This document shows positions 42,583-51,149 of a DNA stretch of 64,000 nucleotides, one piece after another. The stretch comes from CAVSCD01 sp963726335 (GTDB lineage Bacteria; Acidobacteriota; Aminicenantia; Aminicenantales; UBA8522), in assembly GCA_963726335.1 (NCBI GenBank), contig CAVSCD010000011.1:62001-126000 (forward strand), read 5' to 3'. The number at the start of each line of letters is the position of its first letter. Positions within the stretch are counted from its first letter, which is position 1. The notes under the pieces were generated by a model. The model worked only from the letters and a program-made list of their open reading frames with translations. It did no database searches and had not been told where the DNA came from. A program made the translations under genes and the position numbers.

Positions 42583-43128
42583 CTAGATGTCGGCGGGAGC
42601 AAAAACGTTGAAGCCGGGAGCTCGGGCGATGGCCCTGTCCGCGCTGGCCACGGCTTCGCAGTTGAGCCGCCGGGCGATGGCCAGAAGCAGGGCGTCGTTA
42701 GTCAGCAGGCCCGCCTCATTCTGGATCCGCAAGGCTTCGAGGAAGTCCCCGGCCACCACGGGCTCGATCCGCAGGCCCATACCGAAGAACTCCCGCATCT
42801 GGATTTCGTAGCGGCTCAGCCGCCGGACAAGATCGGGACGTTCGGCCAGGAAGCGGGCGGGATGGCCACGTTCAATCCAGCTGTTTTCGCGGGCCTCGAT
42901 GAGCATCAGCGCGTGGACGAGCTCGGCGGCCATGGGCGCGGGCACGACGCCCTGAAGCTCTCCCGAGGCGCAGCGTTCCAAAAAGCCGATGCACTCGAAA
43001 GAGCGCCGCTGATTTGCATAAATAAGGACGTTGGTATCGATGACCACCCAGGCGCCGGCCCGAATCGATGAAAGCTGCGATACTGCGGAAACCGGCGACG
43101 GCGCAGAGGGCGGACGGCGCTTGCTCAT
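42583..43128 (-). CDS. PIN-domain ribonuclease (VapC-like toxin)
   Basis: 181 residues. The PIN acidic residues are visible: VVIDTNVLIYANQ (Asp near 30), MAAELVHAL (Glu near 69), TNDALLLAIA (Asp near 143) and SADRAI (Asp near 162). An N-terminal Ser/Pro-rich stretch of about 25 residues precedes the domain and is unusual for VapC. The gene overlaps its RHH partner by 4 nt (43125-43128), the normal toxin-antitoxin arrangement with antitoxin first. RNase activity is family knowledge; the target is unknown. Confidence 0.87.
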   Translation of the reverse strand: MSKRRPPSAPSPVSAVSQLSSIRAGAWVVIDTNVLIYANQRRSFECIGFLERCASGELQGVVPAPMAAELVHALMLIEARENSWIERGHPARFLAERPDLVRRLSRYEIQMREFFGMGLRIEPVVAGDFLEALRIQNEAGLLTNDALLLAIARRLNCEAVASADRAIARAPGFNVFAPADI

Positions 43129-43376
43129 GGAGCGAGGATGTCCTCCTCAAGGATCTCGTCGATCTCCGCGGGCGGAAGGAGCCCTCCGTGAGAGGTGAAC
43201 TCGGCCAGGGCCCGGAGAGAATCCTCGCGCCCGGGGCCGCCTTCGAGGTAACCGCTCAAGGCGTCCTCGATGACTCGCGAGAGCGGGCGCCTTTCGAGCG
43301 CGGCCCGTTGTTTGGCGCGGGCCAAAAGAGCATCGTCGATGATCGTTCCGATTTTCTTTTTCATCACCTGGCTCAT
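43125..43376 (-). CDS. ribbon-helix-helix antitoxin (VapB-like)
   Basis: 83 residues, MSQVMKKKIGTIIDDALLA. The short strand KKKIGTIID and the helices RAKQRAALERRPLSRVIEDAL form an RHH DNA-binding domain; the acidic C-terminus (EIDEILEEDIL) would wrap the toxin. ATG 43376 or ATG 43364 could be the start. The paired TATCTAGAA boxes at 43459-43478 upstream are a likely autoregulatory site. Confidence 0.83.
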   Translation of the reverse strand: MSQVMKKKIGTIIDDALLARAKQRAALERRPLSRVIEDALSGYLEGGPGREDSLRALAEFTSHGGLLPPAEIDEILEEDILAP

Positions 43377-43458
43377 ACTTTAAGAGACGCCTCGGTACGC
43401 CGTTTATCTCATAAAAGATGATATCCGCTGATACCAATTATGTCAAGACTCTTCTATA

Positions 43459-43478
43459 TATCTAGAAGTTATCTAGAA
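43459..43478. promoter_or_regulatory. direct repeats, candidate antitoxin operator
   Basis: TATCTAGAA occurs at 43459-43467 and 43470-43478. The 11-bp period puts both on one DNA face, and each box holds palindromic TCTAGA. The site lies in the AT-rich divergent region between the toxin-antitoxin pair and the URO-D gene. Confidence 0.45.
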
Positions 43479-43580
43479 TATCGCGGTTGACTTTCGCTAT
43501 TTGTCCGGAACAGGATAAGGTGGCGGGTAGGCCGATTCTAGTCAGGAGTGCCAGGACACGGTTCGGAGTTGAGGGACAAA

Positions 43581-44717
43581 ATGAAACCGTCGAGCGATGA
43601 CTTGGCTTGGTGGCGGAGCTTCTGGGCGGAAAACGACCGCTGCCTGTACGGTGATGTGGCCGCGGCGGGAATCGATGCGCTCCCGGTTCGGCCGGCGTTT
43701 ACGACGGACCGGCCGCGCCTGCCGATACTCGTGGAGCTCGGCGAAGACTGGATCGTCGATAAGATGGGGAGCTCCTACCGGCGCTTCATCCAGGATTTTG
43801 CCTACCAGCAGGAGACCCGGGACGCCTGTGCCGAGCGGCTCGAGGCCGAGATCGGCTTCCACCTCAAGCCGAAGGTGGACTCATCGGCGCTGCTCCACGG
43901 CTCCGTCTACGGACTGCCGATCAAGTACCCCGAGGACTCGACGCCGTGGCTGGAACACATCATCAGCGGTCCGCAAGACGTCAAGGCGTTGATCGGCCGG
44001 ATGGAACGGGCCGACCTGGCGCGGGCGGGCCTCGTGCCGTGGTTCGTGGAAAGTTATCGCCGGCTCAATCGTCCCTACCGCTGGCGCATCCTCCATGACC
44101 CCACCTCGGTGCATGGCCCGGGGACCATCCTCGGTTTCCTTTTCGGCATCAACGACGCGATGCTTTACCTGGCCGATGAGCCGGACCTGATGCAGGCGCT
44201 GTTGCGGACGGTCGCCCGGGTCACGGTGGATTACTCACGCCTGGTGCGCTCGCTCACGGGCGCGCCGATGACGGGGGTCGGGGTGTTTGACGACGTCGCC
44301 GGCCTGGTCTCGCCGGGGTGGTTCCGGGAGTTCTTTTTGCCGGTCTATGAGCGGATTTTTGCCGAGCTCGCCCCCGGCCCCGAGGACGACCGCTTCTACC
44401 ACAACGACGCCCGGGTGGGGCACTTGCTTGATTTCCTGGCCGGGCTGGGGGTCAACGGCATAAACCCTGATCCGGAGACCGATCCGGCGATGATCCGGAG
44501 CAAGCTGCCGCAGGCCGTTATCTATGGCTGCGTGCCTCCGCTCCTGTTGAAGGACGGCACGCCGGAAAAGGTGATGGCGGCGGCCCGGCGCAGCATCGAG
44601 CGGGCGGGCGAAGGCGGCGGCCTTGTTCTGACCGCTGCCGGCAGCATCAATATCGGGACACCCTATGCCAATCTCCGCGCCCTGGCGGAAGCCGCCGAGC
44701 GCCATGGCAGGACGTAA
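43581..44717 (+). CDS. uroporphyrinogen decarboxylase (URO-D) superfamily protein
   Basis: 378 residues from ATG 43581 (MKPSSDDLAWW) after GAGGGAC; GTG 43548 is an alternative. The TIM-barrel family is recognised from LHGSVYGLPIKYP, HGPGTILGFLFGIND, the metal-type loop FYHNDARVGHLLDFLAGLGV near 285-305 and NPDPETDP. The heme-pathway URO-D N-terminal motif (RQAGRYLP) is absent, so it more likely belongs to the corrinoid methyltransferase or uncharacterised branch. No corrinoid protein is adjacent. Function unknown. Confidence 0.75.
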   Translation: MKPSSDDLAWWRSFWAENDRCLYGDVAAAGIDALPVRPAFTTDRPRLPILVELGEDWIVDKMGSSYRRFIQDFAYQQETRDACAERLEAEIGFHLKPKVDSSALLHGSVYGLPIKYPEDSTPWLEHIISGPQDVKALIGRMERADLARAGLVPWFVESYRRLNRPYRWRILHDPTSVHGPGTILGFLFGINDAMLYLADEPDLMQALLRTVARVTVDYSRLVRSLTGAPMTGVGVFDDVAGLVSPGWFREFFLPVYERIFAELAPGPEDDRFYHNDARVGHLLDFLAGLGVNGINPDPETDPAMIRSKLPQAVIYGCVPPLLLKDGTPEKVMAAARRSIERAGEGGGLVLTAAGSINIGTPYANLRALAEAAERHGRT

Positions 44718-44809
44718 GAAAGCGCGTTGGGATGCATCTCCGCTGGTGTGACGCGTCCGGCAGGGACGGATGGGGATGGCGCCCCGAAGACCCCCGTAGC
44801 GGAAGGGGG

Positions 44810-44831
44810 CCCGTCGGCCTTGGCCGACGGG
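44810..44831. terminator. perfect 10-bp hairpin downstream of the URO-D gene
   Basis: CCCGTCGGCC and GGCCGACGGG are exactly inverted around a 2-nt loop. It is 93 nt past the URO-D stop without a U-run. It could be a terminator, an RNA-stabilising stem or a dispersed palindromic element. Confidence 0.35.
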
Positions 44832-44954
44832 GGAACCGACGGGACTGGTTCCCGGGGGCCGGGGGGCTAGGGGCGCATCGCCGTCCGGACCTGCGATGGC
44901 GCGAGGGGCGGAAGCACATCATCATAGAAGATGCTTACAGCGCGTTTCGATTTC

Positions 44955-44982
44955 TTGACTTCGCTCAGCCGCCGCATATAAC
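44955..44982 (+). promoter_or_regulatory. sigma70-like promoter for the class V aminotransferase
   Basis: TTGACT (44955-44960) and TATAAC (44977-44982) are separated by 16 nt, about 97 nt upstream of the ATG at 45079. Confidence 0.5.
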
Positions 44983-45078
44983 ATTCGGGACAGTCAGACA
45001 ATAACTGACAACGGACGTACAGAGGCTGGCGATGGCGCGCGGGCGCGGAGCATGAATCGACCTGCCCAAGGAGGCGTT

Positions 45079-46374
45079 ATGGGAAACCGGCGTGATTTTT
45101 TGAAGAACTGCGCGGGCGGCGTGGGCTTTCTTGCCGCCGCGCCGGGCGACATCATGGAACGGATCCTCGAGGCGGGACGGGACACGGCCGCCCTGAGCCC
45201 CGAAGAGGTCGCGGTCGACGAGGACTTCTGGTTCCCGGTCCAGCAGGCCTTCGCCATCAACCGCAATTACATCAACCTAAACAACGGCACCGTGCAGAAC
45301 GGCCTCCGGATCGTCCAGGAGGCGGTCAACAGGCACAGCGATTTTACGAGCAACACCGCCTGGCATTCGATGGCCGTCCTGAACAAGGAGATAGAAAGCT
45401 GCCGGCGGCGGCTCGGCTCCCACTTGGGATGCGACAGCGAGGAGCTCGTCCTCTGCCGCGGCGGGAGCGAGGCCGGCGAGATCCCCATCATGGGGTTCGA
45501 CCTGAAGCCCGGCGACGAGGTCGTCACGACGAACCAGGACTATCCGCGGCTCGTCGGTTCCTGGAAGCAGCGCGTCAAGCGCGACGGCATCGTGCTCAAG
45601 GTCGCCCAGCTTCCCGCGCCGCCCGTGCCGCTTGACCAGTTCTTCAATCTCGTGGCGGAGCAGGTGACGCCGCGCACGAAAGTCATCCTGGTTTGCTACA
45701 TGACGCACTGGACGGGCCAGATGGCGCCCGTCCGCCGCATCTCCGACATGGCCCATGCCAAAGGCATCGAGGTGATCGTCGACGGCGCCCACGGGTTCAT
45801 GCACCTGCCTCTCAAGCTCGCCGACCTCGGCTGCGATTACTTCACGGCGAGCCTGCACAAGTGGCTGATGGCGCCGCCCGGCAACGGCATGGTCCGCATC
45901 CCCAAGGACCGGATCTCCAAGATCTGGCCGCTGACGCCGCCCTGGGACGACACCCCGAACGACATCCGCCGGTTCGAGGACATCGGGACGCGAACCCCGG
46001 CCAACCGGGTGGCCATCGCCGAGGCCATCACCTTCAACGAAAGCATCGGCATCGAGCGGAAGTCGGCGCGCCTCCGCTATCTCAAGGAGCGCTGGGCCAA
46101 CCGGCTCCGCCGGCTCCCGAAAGTGCGGTTCTACTCGAGCCTCGACCCGGCCGAGTCCTGCGCCATCGCCACCATCGGCATCGAGGGGATGGACACAGAC
46201 AAGCTCACCGCGCATCTTCTCGATAAGTGGGGGATCATCGTCTCGGCGATCAAGCATCCGGACAAGCTGATCGACGGCATCCGGATCGTGGTCAACGTGT
46301 CCCTGACGGTGAGGGAGATCGACACCTTCGCCGACATCATGGAGGACATCGTCAAGAAGGGCCTGCCGGCCTAG
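45079..46374 (+). CDS. Tat-exported class V aminotransferase-fold (isopenicillin N epimerase-like) protein
   Basis: 431 residues from ATG 45079, which follows CAAGGAGGCGTT; an upstream ATG (45052) has no ribosome site. The start MGNRRDFLKNCAGGVGFLAA is a twin-arginine signal. The PLP-dependent fold is clear: VDGAHGFMHLPL holds the cofactor Asp, and TASLHKWLMAPPGNG holds the Schiff-base Lys near residue 271. Relatives include isopenicillin N epimerase and cysteine desulfurase-like proteins. Export of a folded PLP enzyme by Tat is consistent with cytoplasmic cofactor loading. Substrate unknown; the gene is monocistronic. Confidence 0.87.
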   Translation: MGNRRDFLKNCAGGVGFLAAAPGDIMERILEAGRDTAALSPEEVAVDEDFWFPVQQAFAINRNYINLNNGTVQNGLRIVQEAVNRHSDFTSNTAWHSMAVLNKEIESCRRRLGSHLGCDSEELVLCRGGSEAGEIPIMGFDLKPGDEVVTTNQDYPRLVGSWKQRVKRDGIVLKVAQLPAPPVPLDQFFNLVAEQVTPRTKVILVCYMTHWTGQMAPVRRISDMAHAKGIEVIVDGAHGFMHLPLKLADLGCDYFTASLHKWLMAPPGNGMVRIPKDRISKIWPLTPPWDDTPNDIRRFEDIGTRTPANRVAIAEAITFNESIGIERKSARLRYLKERWANRLRRLPKVRFYSSLDPAESCAIATIGIEGMDTDKLTAHLLDKWGIIVSAIKHPDKLIDGIRIVVNVSLTVREIDTFADIMEDIVKKGLPA

Positions 46375-46412
46375 GCCAGCATAAACCGCTTGATCCAAAA
46401 TTGCCGGAGGGC

Positions 46413-46442
46413 TTGACTTCCGTTTTTCTTTCTTGATACGAT
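46413..46442 (+). promoter_or_regulatory. promoter for the SBBP-repeat protein
   Basis: TTGACT (46413-46418) and TACGAT (46437-46442) are 18 nt apart. The spacing of TTGACT to TTGATAC matches the leaders of kinases A and B. Confidence 0.4.
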
Positions 46443-46533
46443 TGAGCCACCAACCTCGGCAAAAAAGGTCATTTATTTAATACAGAGAGGCGTTTCTCTC
46501 TGCCTGCCTATTTTCTTGTTGGGGGAGGGGAAG

Positions 46534-48921
46534 ATGGAAAAACCAATTAAGATGGTCCTTTTTCTTGTCGTGTCGTTCCTGCTTTTGCCGTTTCGCTCGA
46601 TTGGCGGCCAGGAGGTTGGGTTCGTGTTCGGCGGGAACGAGCCGCGGAATCGGGCCGTGACCGACCCGGTTCCGGCCTGGCATACCTACATGGGGTCGGC
46701 GGGTGATGACTATAGCAACTCCGTCACCCTGGATGCGAGCGGGAATATCTATCTCGCCGGCTGGAGTGCCGCGACCTGGGGGACGCCGATCAATCCCCAC
46801 TCCGGAGGCTGGGATGTCTTTGTGGCGAAGCTGAACTCGAGCGGAGTCCTCCTGTGGAACACCTTCCTGGGGTCGGCCGGCGATGACCAGGGCTACGGCG
46901 TCGACGTGGATACAAGCGGAAATATCTATGTCGGTGGCTACAGCAACGCCACTTGGGGCACGCCGGTTAACCCTTACTCCGGGGAAGAAGACTGTTTTAT
47001 CGCCAAGCTGAGCAGCAGCGGGACTCTGCTCTGGAACACCTTCCTCGGTTCGTCGGGTTTTGATAAACCCTACGACCTCGACGTGGATGCCTCAGGAAAC
47101 GCCTTCATCTGCGGTTGGAGCGGTGGGACTTGGGGCACGCCGGTCAACGGTCACGCTGCCGGACCCGACGGCTTTGTGGCCAAGGTCAACGCGAGCGGCG
47201 CGCTGCAGTGGAATACTTTCATGGGCGGCGCCGAAGTCGACATTTGCCATTCCGTAGCCGTGGATGCGAGCGGAAACGTCTGTGTCGTCGGCCGGAGCTA
47301 TACGACCTGGGGATTTCCGGTCAACGCCTACGCCGGGAACGAAGACGCTTTTGCCGCCAAGCTGAACCCGAGCGGGGTCCGGCTGTGGAACACATTCCTC
47401 GGGTCGGCAGGCAGTGACGAGGGCAGCGCCGTCGCCGTGGATGCGAGCGGTAACCTCTACGTGGTTGGCAGCAGCGATTCGACGTGGGGCACACCGGTCA
47501 ACCCTTTTGCCGGGGGGGGAGACCCCATAGTGGGGGATGCATACGCCGCCAAGCTCGACCCAAACGGGGCGCGGGCTTGGACCACATTTATGGGCTCGGC
47601 AACCGGCGGTGAAATGGGCCTGGCGGTGGCCGTAAACACGAAGGGGGACGTCTTCACGTTCGGCAACGGCACGGAAATCTGGGGCTCGCCGACCTATCCC
47701 TTTGTCACCAGCGTTTTTGCCTGTATCACCAAGCTCGACAACAGCGGGGCCCGCCTCTGGAATGTGTTCAATCGGGCGCTTCCCGATAAAAGCAGTTCCG
47801 TCGCCGTGGATGCCGGCGGAAACATCTTCATGGGTTGCACCGCCGATGTCCTCTGGGGAACGCCGGTCAATTCCCTTGCCGGCGGGCGGGATGGCTTCGT
47901 GGCCAAGATCGTTGAAGAGCCGGTTTGGAAGCCCAAGCACGCGGCGGGCGATTTCGACGGCGACGGGTCGGACGGGATCGCCGCCGATTTCGGGTTGGAC
48001 GGCGCCCTGAAGTGGGACGACGGGGCCTGGGCTCAGCTGACCTTCAATAATCCGGAGAGCATCATCGCCGCCAATATTGACGGGAACGCCGACGATGAGA
48101 TCGTCATGGACTTCGGAAGCAGCGGCTTGTGGCTGTGGAACAGCGGCTCCTGGACCCAGCTCAGCGGGTTGAATTCGGAATTCATGACGGCCGGCGACGT
48201 CGATGCCGACAGCAGCGACGAAATTGTCTGCGATTTCGGATCTTCGGGACTCTGGCTCTGGAACGGGGGCGCCTGGACGCAGCTCAGCGGGGTCGATGCG
48301 GGATACATCACGACGGTCGATACGAATGGAACGGGCGGAGCGGAGATCATCGGCGCTTTTGGGGCGGTCGGTCTGTGGTCGTGGAACGGCGGCATGTGGA
48401 CACAATTGAGCGGTGTCAACGCGGACTATCTGGCGTCAGGCGATATCGACGGGCTCGGCGGCGAGGACTTGCTCGGAGCCTTCGGCACGCTCGGCCTGTG
48501 GCTGCTGAGCAATAGCGCTTGGACTCAGCTGAGCGGCGCGAACCCGGATTTCATGGTTACGGCCGACGTCGATGACAGCGGCGACGACGAGGTCTTCGGC
48601 GATTTCTGGACGGCGGGCTTGTGGCTGTGGGACAGCGGCGCCTGGAGTCAGATCAGCGGCCTCGATCCGGAACTCATGGTCGCGGCGGATGTGGACGGCA
48701 ACGGCGACGGCGAGCTGGCCGCGGATTTCGGACTCTCAGGCCTATGGCTCTGGGACACCAGCGCCTGGAGTCAAATTTCAGCGATCAGTCCGAAAACGCT
48801 CCTCGCCGGAGACGTCGACGGGGACACTCACGATGAGTTGATCGTCGATTTCGCCGCCCAGGGAATGTGGTTATGGAACGATGGGGCCTGGATCCAGATC
48901 ACCGCGGAAATCCCGGATTAG
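46534..48921 (+). CDS. secreted SBBP beta-propeller protein with eight FG-GAP-like repeats
   Basis: Intact, 795 residues; ATG 46534 follows GGGGGAGGGG. Signal peptide near 1-25 (MVLFLVVSFLLLPFRSIGG). The first half has about seven SBBP-type repeats (TYMGSAGDDYSNSVTLDASG, IYLAGWS, TWGTPINPH, DVFVAKLNSSG). From about residue 468 a second array of 41-residue units begins, each with an acidic DVDADSSDE-like loop, DFGSSGLWLW and WTQLSGLN. The DxDxxxxDE loops look like Ca sites of FG-GAP/VCBS blades. The protein is probably a surface or secreted structural protein. It is the reference for the broken paralogues at 13540, 60072 and 63568. Confidence 0.85.
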   Translation: MEKPIKMVLFLVVSFLLLPFRSIGGQEVGFVFGGNEPRNRAVTDPVPAWHTYMGSAGDDYSNSVTLDASGNIYLAGWSAATWGTPINPHSGGWDVFVAKLNSSGVLLWNTFLGSAGDDQGYGVDVDTSGNIYVGGYSNATWGTPVNPYSGEEDCFIAKLSSSGTLLWNTFLGSSGFDKPYDLDVDASGNAFICGWSGGTWGTPVNGHAAGPDGFVAKVNASGALQWNTFMGGAEVDICHSVAVDASGNVCVVGRSYTTWGFPVNAYAGNEDAFAAKLNPSGVRLWNTFLGSAGSDEGSAVAVDASGNLYVVGSSDSTWGTPVNPFAGGGDPIVGDAYAAKLDPNGARAWTTFMGSATGGEMGLAVAVNTKGDVFTFGNGTEIWGSPTYPFVTSVFACITKLDNSGARLWNVFNRALPDKSSSVAVDAGGNIFMGCTADVLWGTPVNSLAGGRDGFVAKIVEEPVWKPKHAAGDFDGDGSDGIAADFGLDGALKWDDGAWAQLTFNNPESIIAANIDGNADDEIVMDFGSSGLWLWNSGSWTQLSGLNSEFMTAGDVDADSSDEIVCDFGSSGLWLWNGGAWTQLSGVDAGYITTVDTNGTGGAEIIGAFGAVGLWSWNGGMWTQLSGVNADYLASGDIDGLGGEDLLGAFGTLGLWLLSNSAWTQLSGANPDFMVTADVDDSGDDEVFGDFWTAGLWLWDSGAWSQISGLDPELMVAADVDGNGDGELAADFGLSGLWLWDTSAWSQISAISPKTLLAGDVDGDTHDELIVDFAAQGMWLWNDGAWIQITAEIPD

Positions 48922-48946
48922 GGATGCCCGCGACGTTTCTCAGACC

Positions 48947-49771
48947 CTAGTAGACGTCGAACTCGAGGAGCTCGAAGAAGACCTCGCTCTTGTCGAAGCG
49001 GGGCAGCTTTCCCGTCAGGTCCTTGAAGATCAGGTTCAGGGGGGAGGTCTTGAACCGCTGGGGTACATCCATAAAAATTCCCTTGAGCTTGATGCCCGGG
49101 TTGAGCCCGATCCACAGCCTGAGCGGGGTCGCCGACTTCTTGATATTTCCAGGATCCAGCTTCTCCGTGTTGAGCGAGAGAACGGCCTTGATGCCGAACT
49201 TTCCGGTATCCGCCAGCACCTGGTCTGCGTGCCGCGAATAGCGGCCGTTGGGGTTGCTCAGCCGCCAGTCGAAGGCCGCCTGGTCCCAATATGGCTTAAG
49301 CGGGGCGGCCGCGGTCTCCGTCCGCACCGAGCCGATCCCGACCTTCGCCTCGAGAGGCGAGATGAGGTAGAAACCGAGCTTGCGCAGGTAACCGTCGGTG
49401 CTGTTCTGGTTGGCGACGCCGCTGACGAACTCGAAGCCCCGGCTGGCGGCCAGCTCATTGGCGGCATTGCCGATCTTGGTGAAGATCCCCTTGCCCTGGT
49501 GCTTGGGATGGGTGGCGGTGTTCAAGGCCAGCAGCCCCTTCGTCTTCTTTCCGTTGATGAGGTAGACGACGGGGAGGGCCGCGTAATGGGCGGCCAGCTC
49601 GCCGTCGCTCCAGGCGTTGAGGCCGAAGGCGTTGCCGACCGGGTTCCTGGCGTACAGCCAGTCAAGGAACCGTGTCGTCAGTATGTCCGGCTCGTTGAAC
49701 ACGGCCTTGAACAGGTCGGCATAGCTCTGGATATCGACGGGGGCGACTTCGAGCGGTTTGAACTCAAGCAT
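48947..49771 (-). CDS. GNAT-family N-acetyltransferase
   Basis: 274 residues from ATG 49771 (MLEFKPLEVAPVD). The acetyl-CoA loop is visible as NTATHPKHQGKGIFTKIG near 85-102. The first half is a GNAT fold; the C-terminal half (about 150 residues) is less familiar and resembles the second domain of peptidoglycan or capsule-linked GNAT proteins. Its start overlaps the end of the polysaccharide deacetylase by 8 nt, so the two are co-translated and may act on the same envelope polysaccharide. Confidence 0.75.
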   Translation of the reverse strand: MLEFKPLEVAPVDIQSYADLFKAVFNEPDILTTRFLDWLYARNPVGNAFGLNAWSDGELAAHYAALPVVYLINGKKTKGLLALNTATHPKHQGKGIFTKIGNAANELAASRGFEFVSGVANQNSTDGYLRKLGFYLISPLEAKVGIGSVRTETAAAPLKPYWDQAAFDWRLSNPNGRYSRHADQVLADTGKFGIKAVLSLNTEKLDPGNIKKSATPLRLWIGLNPGIKLKGIFMDVPQRFKTSPLNLIFKDLTGKLPRFDKSEVFFELLEFDVY

Positions 49772-50612
49772 GGTCGGGTCCTTCACTGATCTCATGGCTA
49801 TGGGTCCGGATGTACTCCCCGTAGGGACAGACCTCGAACCCCATATCGATGATCGCGTCGAGACGTTTGAAGACGTTCTTCCTGTTGTAATACATCAGGA
49901 AATTATAGAAACGGCTGTCGTTGATCTCCGGGTGCATGAAATGTTCCTGCTCCAGGTCGATGTCGTAGGGGTGGAAATAGCCGAGGACCGGGAGGTCCGT
50001 CTTTAGATAGCTCCTGACCGACCGGCGGATGAAAAACCTCGGCAGCACCCGGAAGTAAACGCCGCCGGCGAACGGGATGGTGAGCGGCCCGAATTTCGCG
50101 ACGGTCACCGGGAGCTCGACGACGTTGCCGATCCTCCGCGGCCGCTGGCCGAACCCCTCCCAGCCGTAAAACGGGTTCTTGGCCGGGAGCACCGAGCTGG
50201 AAAAGGCGAAGCCCAGCTCGTTCAGGACATCATGGGCCCAGGCCGTCGACGGCGTCAGCGACCAGATCGGCGCCCGGAAACCCCTGACCTCGGGAGCGCC
50301 GGCCCTCAGGATGGCCTCCCGGTTCATTTCGAGGGACTCCTTGAAGGCCTCCTTGGACAACTGGTCCAGGGGGACGTGCCGGTACATGTGGCAGGCGAAC
50401 TCGTGTCCCTCGGCAGCGATCTCCTTGATCAGCGACGGATAGGCTTCGGCCACGTCGCCCACGACGAAGAAAGTGCACTTGAACCCGTGCCTGTTCAGCC
50501 AATCGAAGTACTTGTGGACGTTGGCCGGGACCCGTTCCTTGTACTTCAGCCCGTCCGCCATCCCGAACCGCAGGTCCTCGAGGTCGACGCTGAACAGGTA
50601 AGGCTTGGTCAT
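49764..50612 (-). CDS. polysaccharide deacetylase (carbohydrate esterase 4-like)
   Basis: 282 residues from ATG 50612 (MTKPYLFSVDLEDL). The NodB-type motifs are visible: SVDLED (metal and catalytic Asp) near 8-13, TFFVVGDVAE near 44-53, and GHEFACHMYRHVPLD (metal His pair) near 66-80, with a distal LGYFHPYDID near 225. The family removes N-acetyl groups from envelope or exopolysaccharides. The final bases overlap the GNAT gene. Confidence 0.87.
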   Translation of the reverse strand: MTKPYLFSVDLEDLRFGMADGLKYKERVPANVHKYFDWLNRHGFKCTFFVVGDVAEAYPSLIKEIAAEGHEFACHMYRHVPLDQLSKEAFKESLEMNREAILRAGAPEVRGFRAPIWSLTPSTAWAHDVLNELGFAFSSSVLPAKNPFYGWEGFGQRPRRIGNVVELPVTVAKFGPLTIPFAGGVYFRVLPRFFIRRSVRSYLKTDLPVLGYFHPYDIDLEQEHFMHPEINDSRFYNFLMYYNRKNVFKRLDAIIDMGFEVCPYGEYIRTHSHEISEGPDHA

Positions 50613-51149
50613 GTTTTTCGCCGGGGTCACGGGATCGGGACAAGGATAAACTACGAGGCTGTCATATAGCACAGGGATAAGGCGAAGTCAATTTCTTCTA
50701 AGGCGTAGCAAGCATCTCTATTCGTGTGATACGAGATGGTCATGGGAAGGGTGGCAGGACGCCAGTCCCTGCCCGCCCGGAGCGACGGGGACCGGCGGGA
50801 AGCGGAGTCTTCGAAGCGACCATCAGAATAGCGGCGGAGCGACTCGGAGTCGCTATTCTGCGAAATATCCTAAACAAGCTCTTGACTATCAGCTCACCCG
50901 GGGGCAAAGGGTGATACCGGCGACGCTTCGGGATCTTACGCCGGCGCGAGGACGGACTCCGCAGACGCTTTTTCAGACTTTTACCCGAGATATTAATCCC
51001 CCCTTCCCCCCTTGGAAATCAAGGTGGGACTCGGATACGGTCAGCGTCTGCGAAAAAGGTCGGACCTCGCCATGACAGGACCCTATTGAGGGGTGATACC
51101 ATCACACGAAAAAAGATGCTTCTTAAGACGCATCACTCGAGGCGAACGA
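50613..51149. other. 537-nt intergenic region with inverted repeats
   Basis: Separates the deacetylase/GNAT pair from the end of the hydrogenase operon. It contains a compound hairpin at 50824-50860 and a second inverted repeat (CGCAGACGC at 50960-50968, GCGTCTGCG at 51044-51052) with a 75-nt loop. A 62-codon open frame (50726-50914) runs through the hairpin and has no recognisable homology, so I do not call it a gene. Confidence 0.5.
50824..50860. repeat. compound inverted repeat
   Basis: The outer arms CAGAATAGC (50824-50832) and GCTATTCTG (50852-50860) are perfectly complementary. Inside, AGCGACTC and GAGTCGCT (50838-50845, 50847-50854) form an alternative perfect stem that competes for the inner outer-arm bases. 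Confidence 0.55.

Larger units (their letters stand above)
44718..45078. other. 361-nt intergenic region with hairpins and a promoter
   Basis: It holds a perfect GC-rich inverted repeat (44810-44831), a neighbouring CCCCC...GGGGG stem (44790-44809), and a sigma70-like promoter (44955-44982) for the aminotransferase. No protein-coding frame is supported. Confidence 0.6.

Noticed and set aside
50726..50914. 62-codon frame in the intergenic gap
   Set aside because: It runs through an inverted repeat, has no homology I recognise and no convincing ribosome site.
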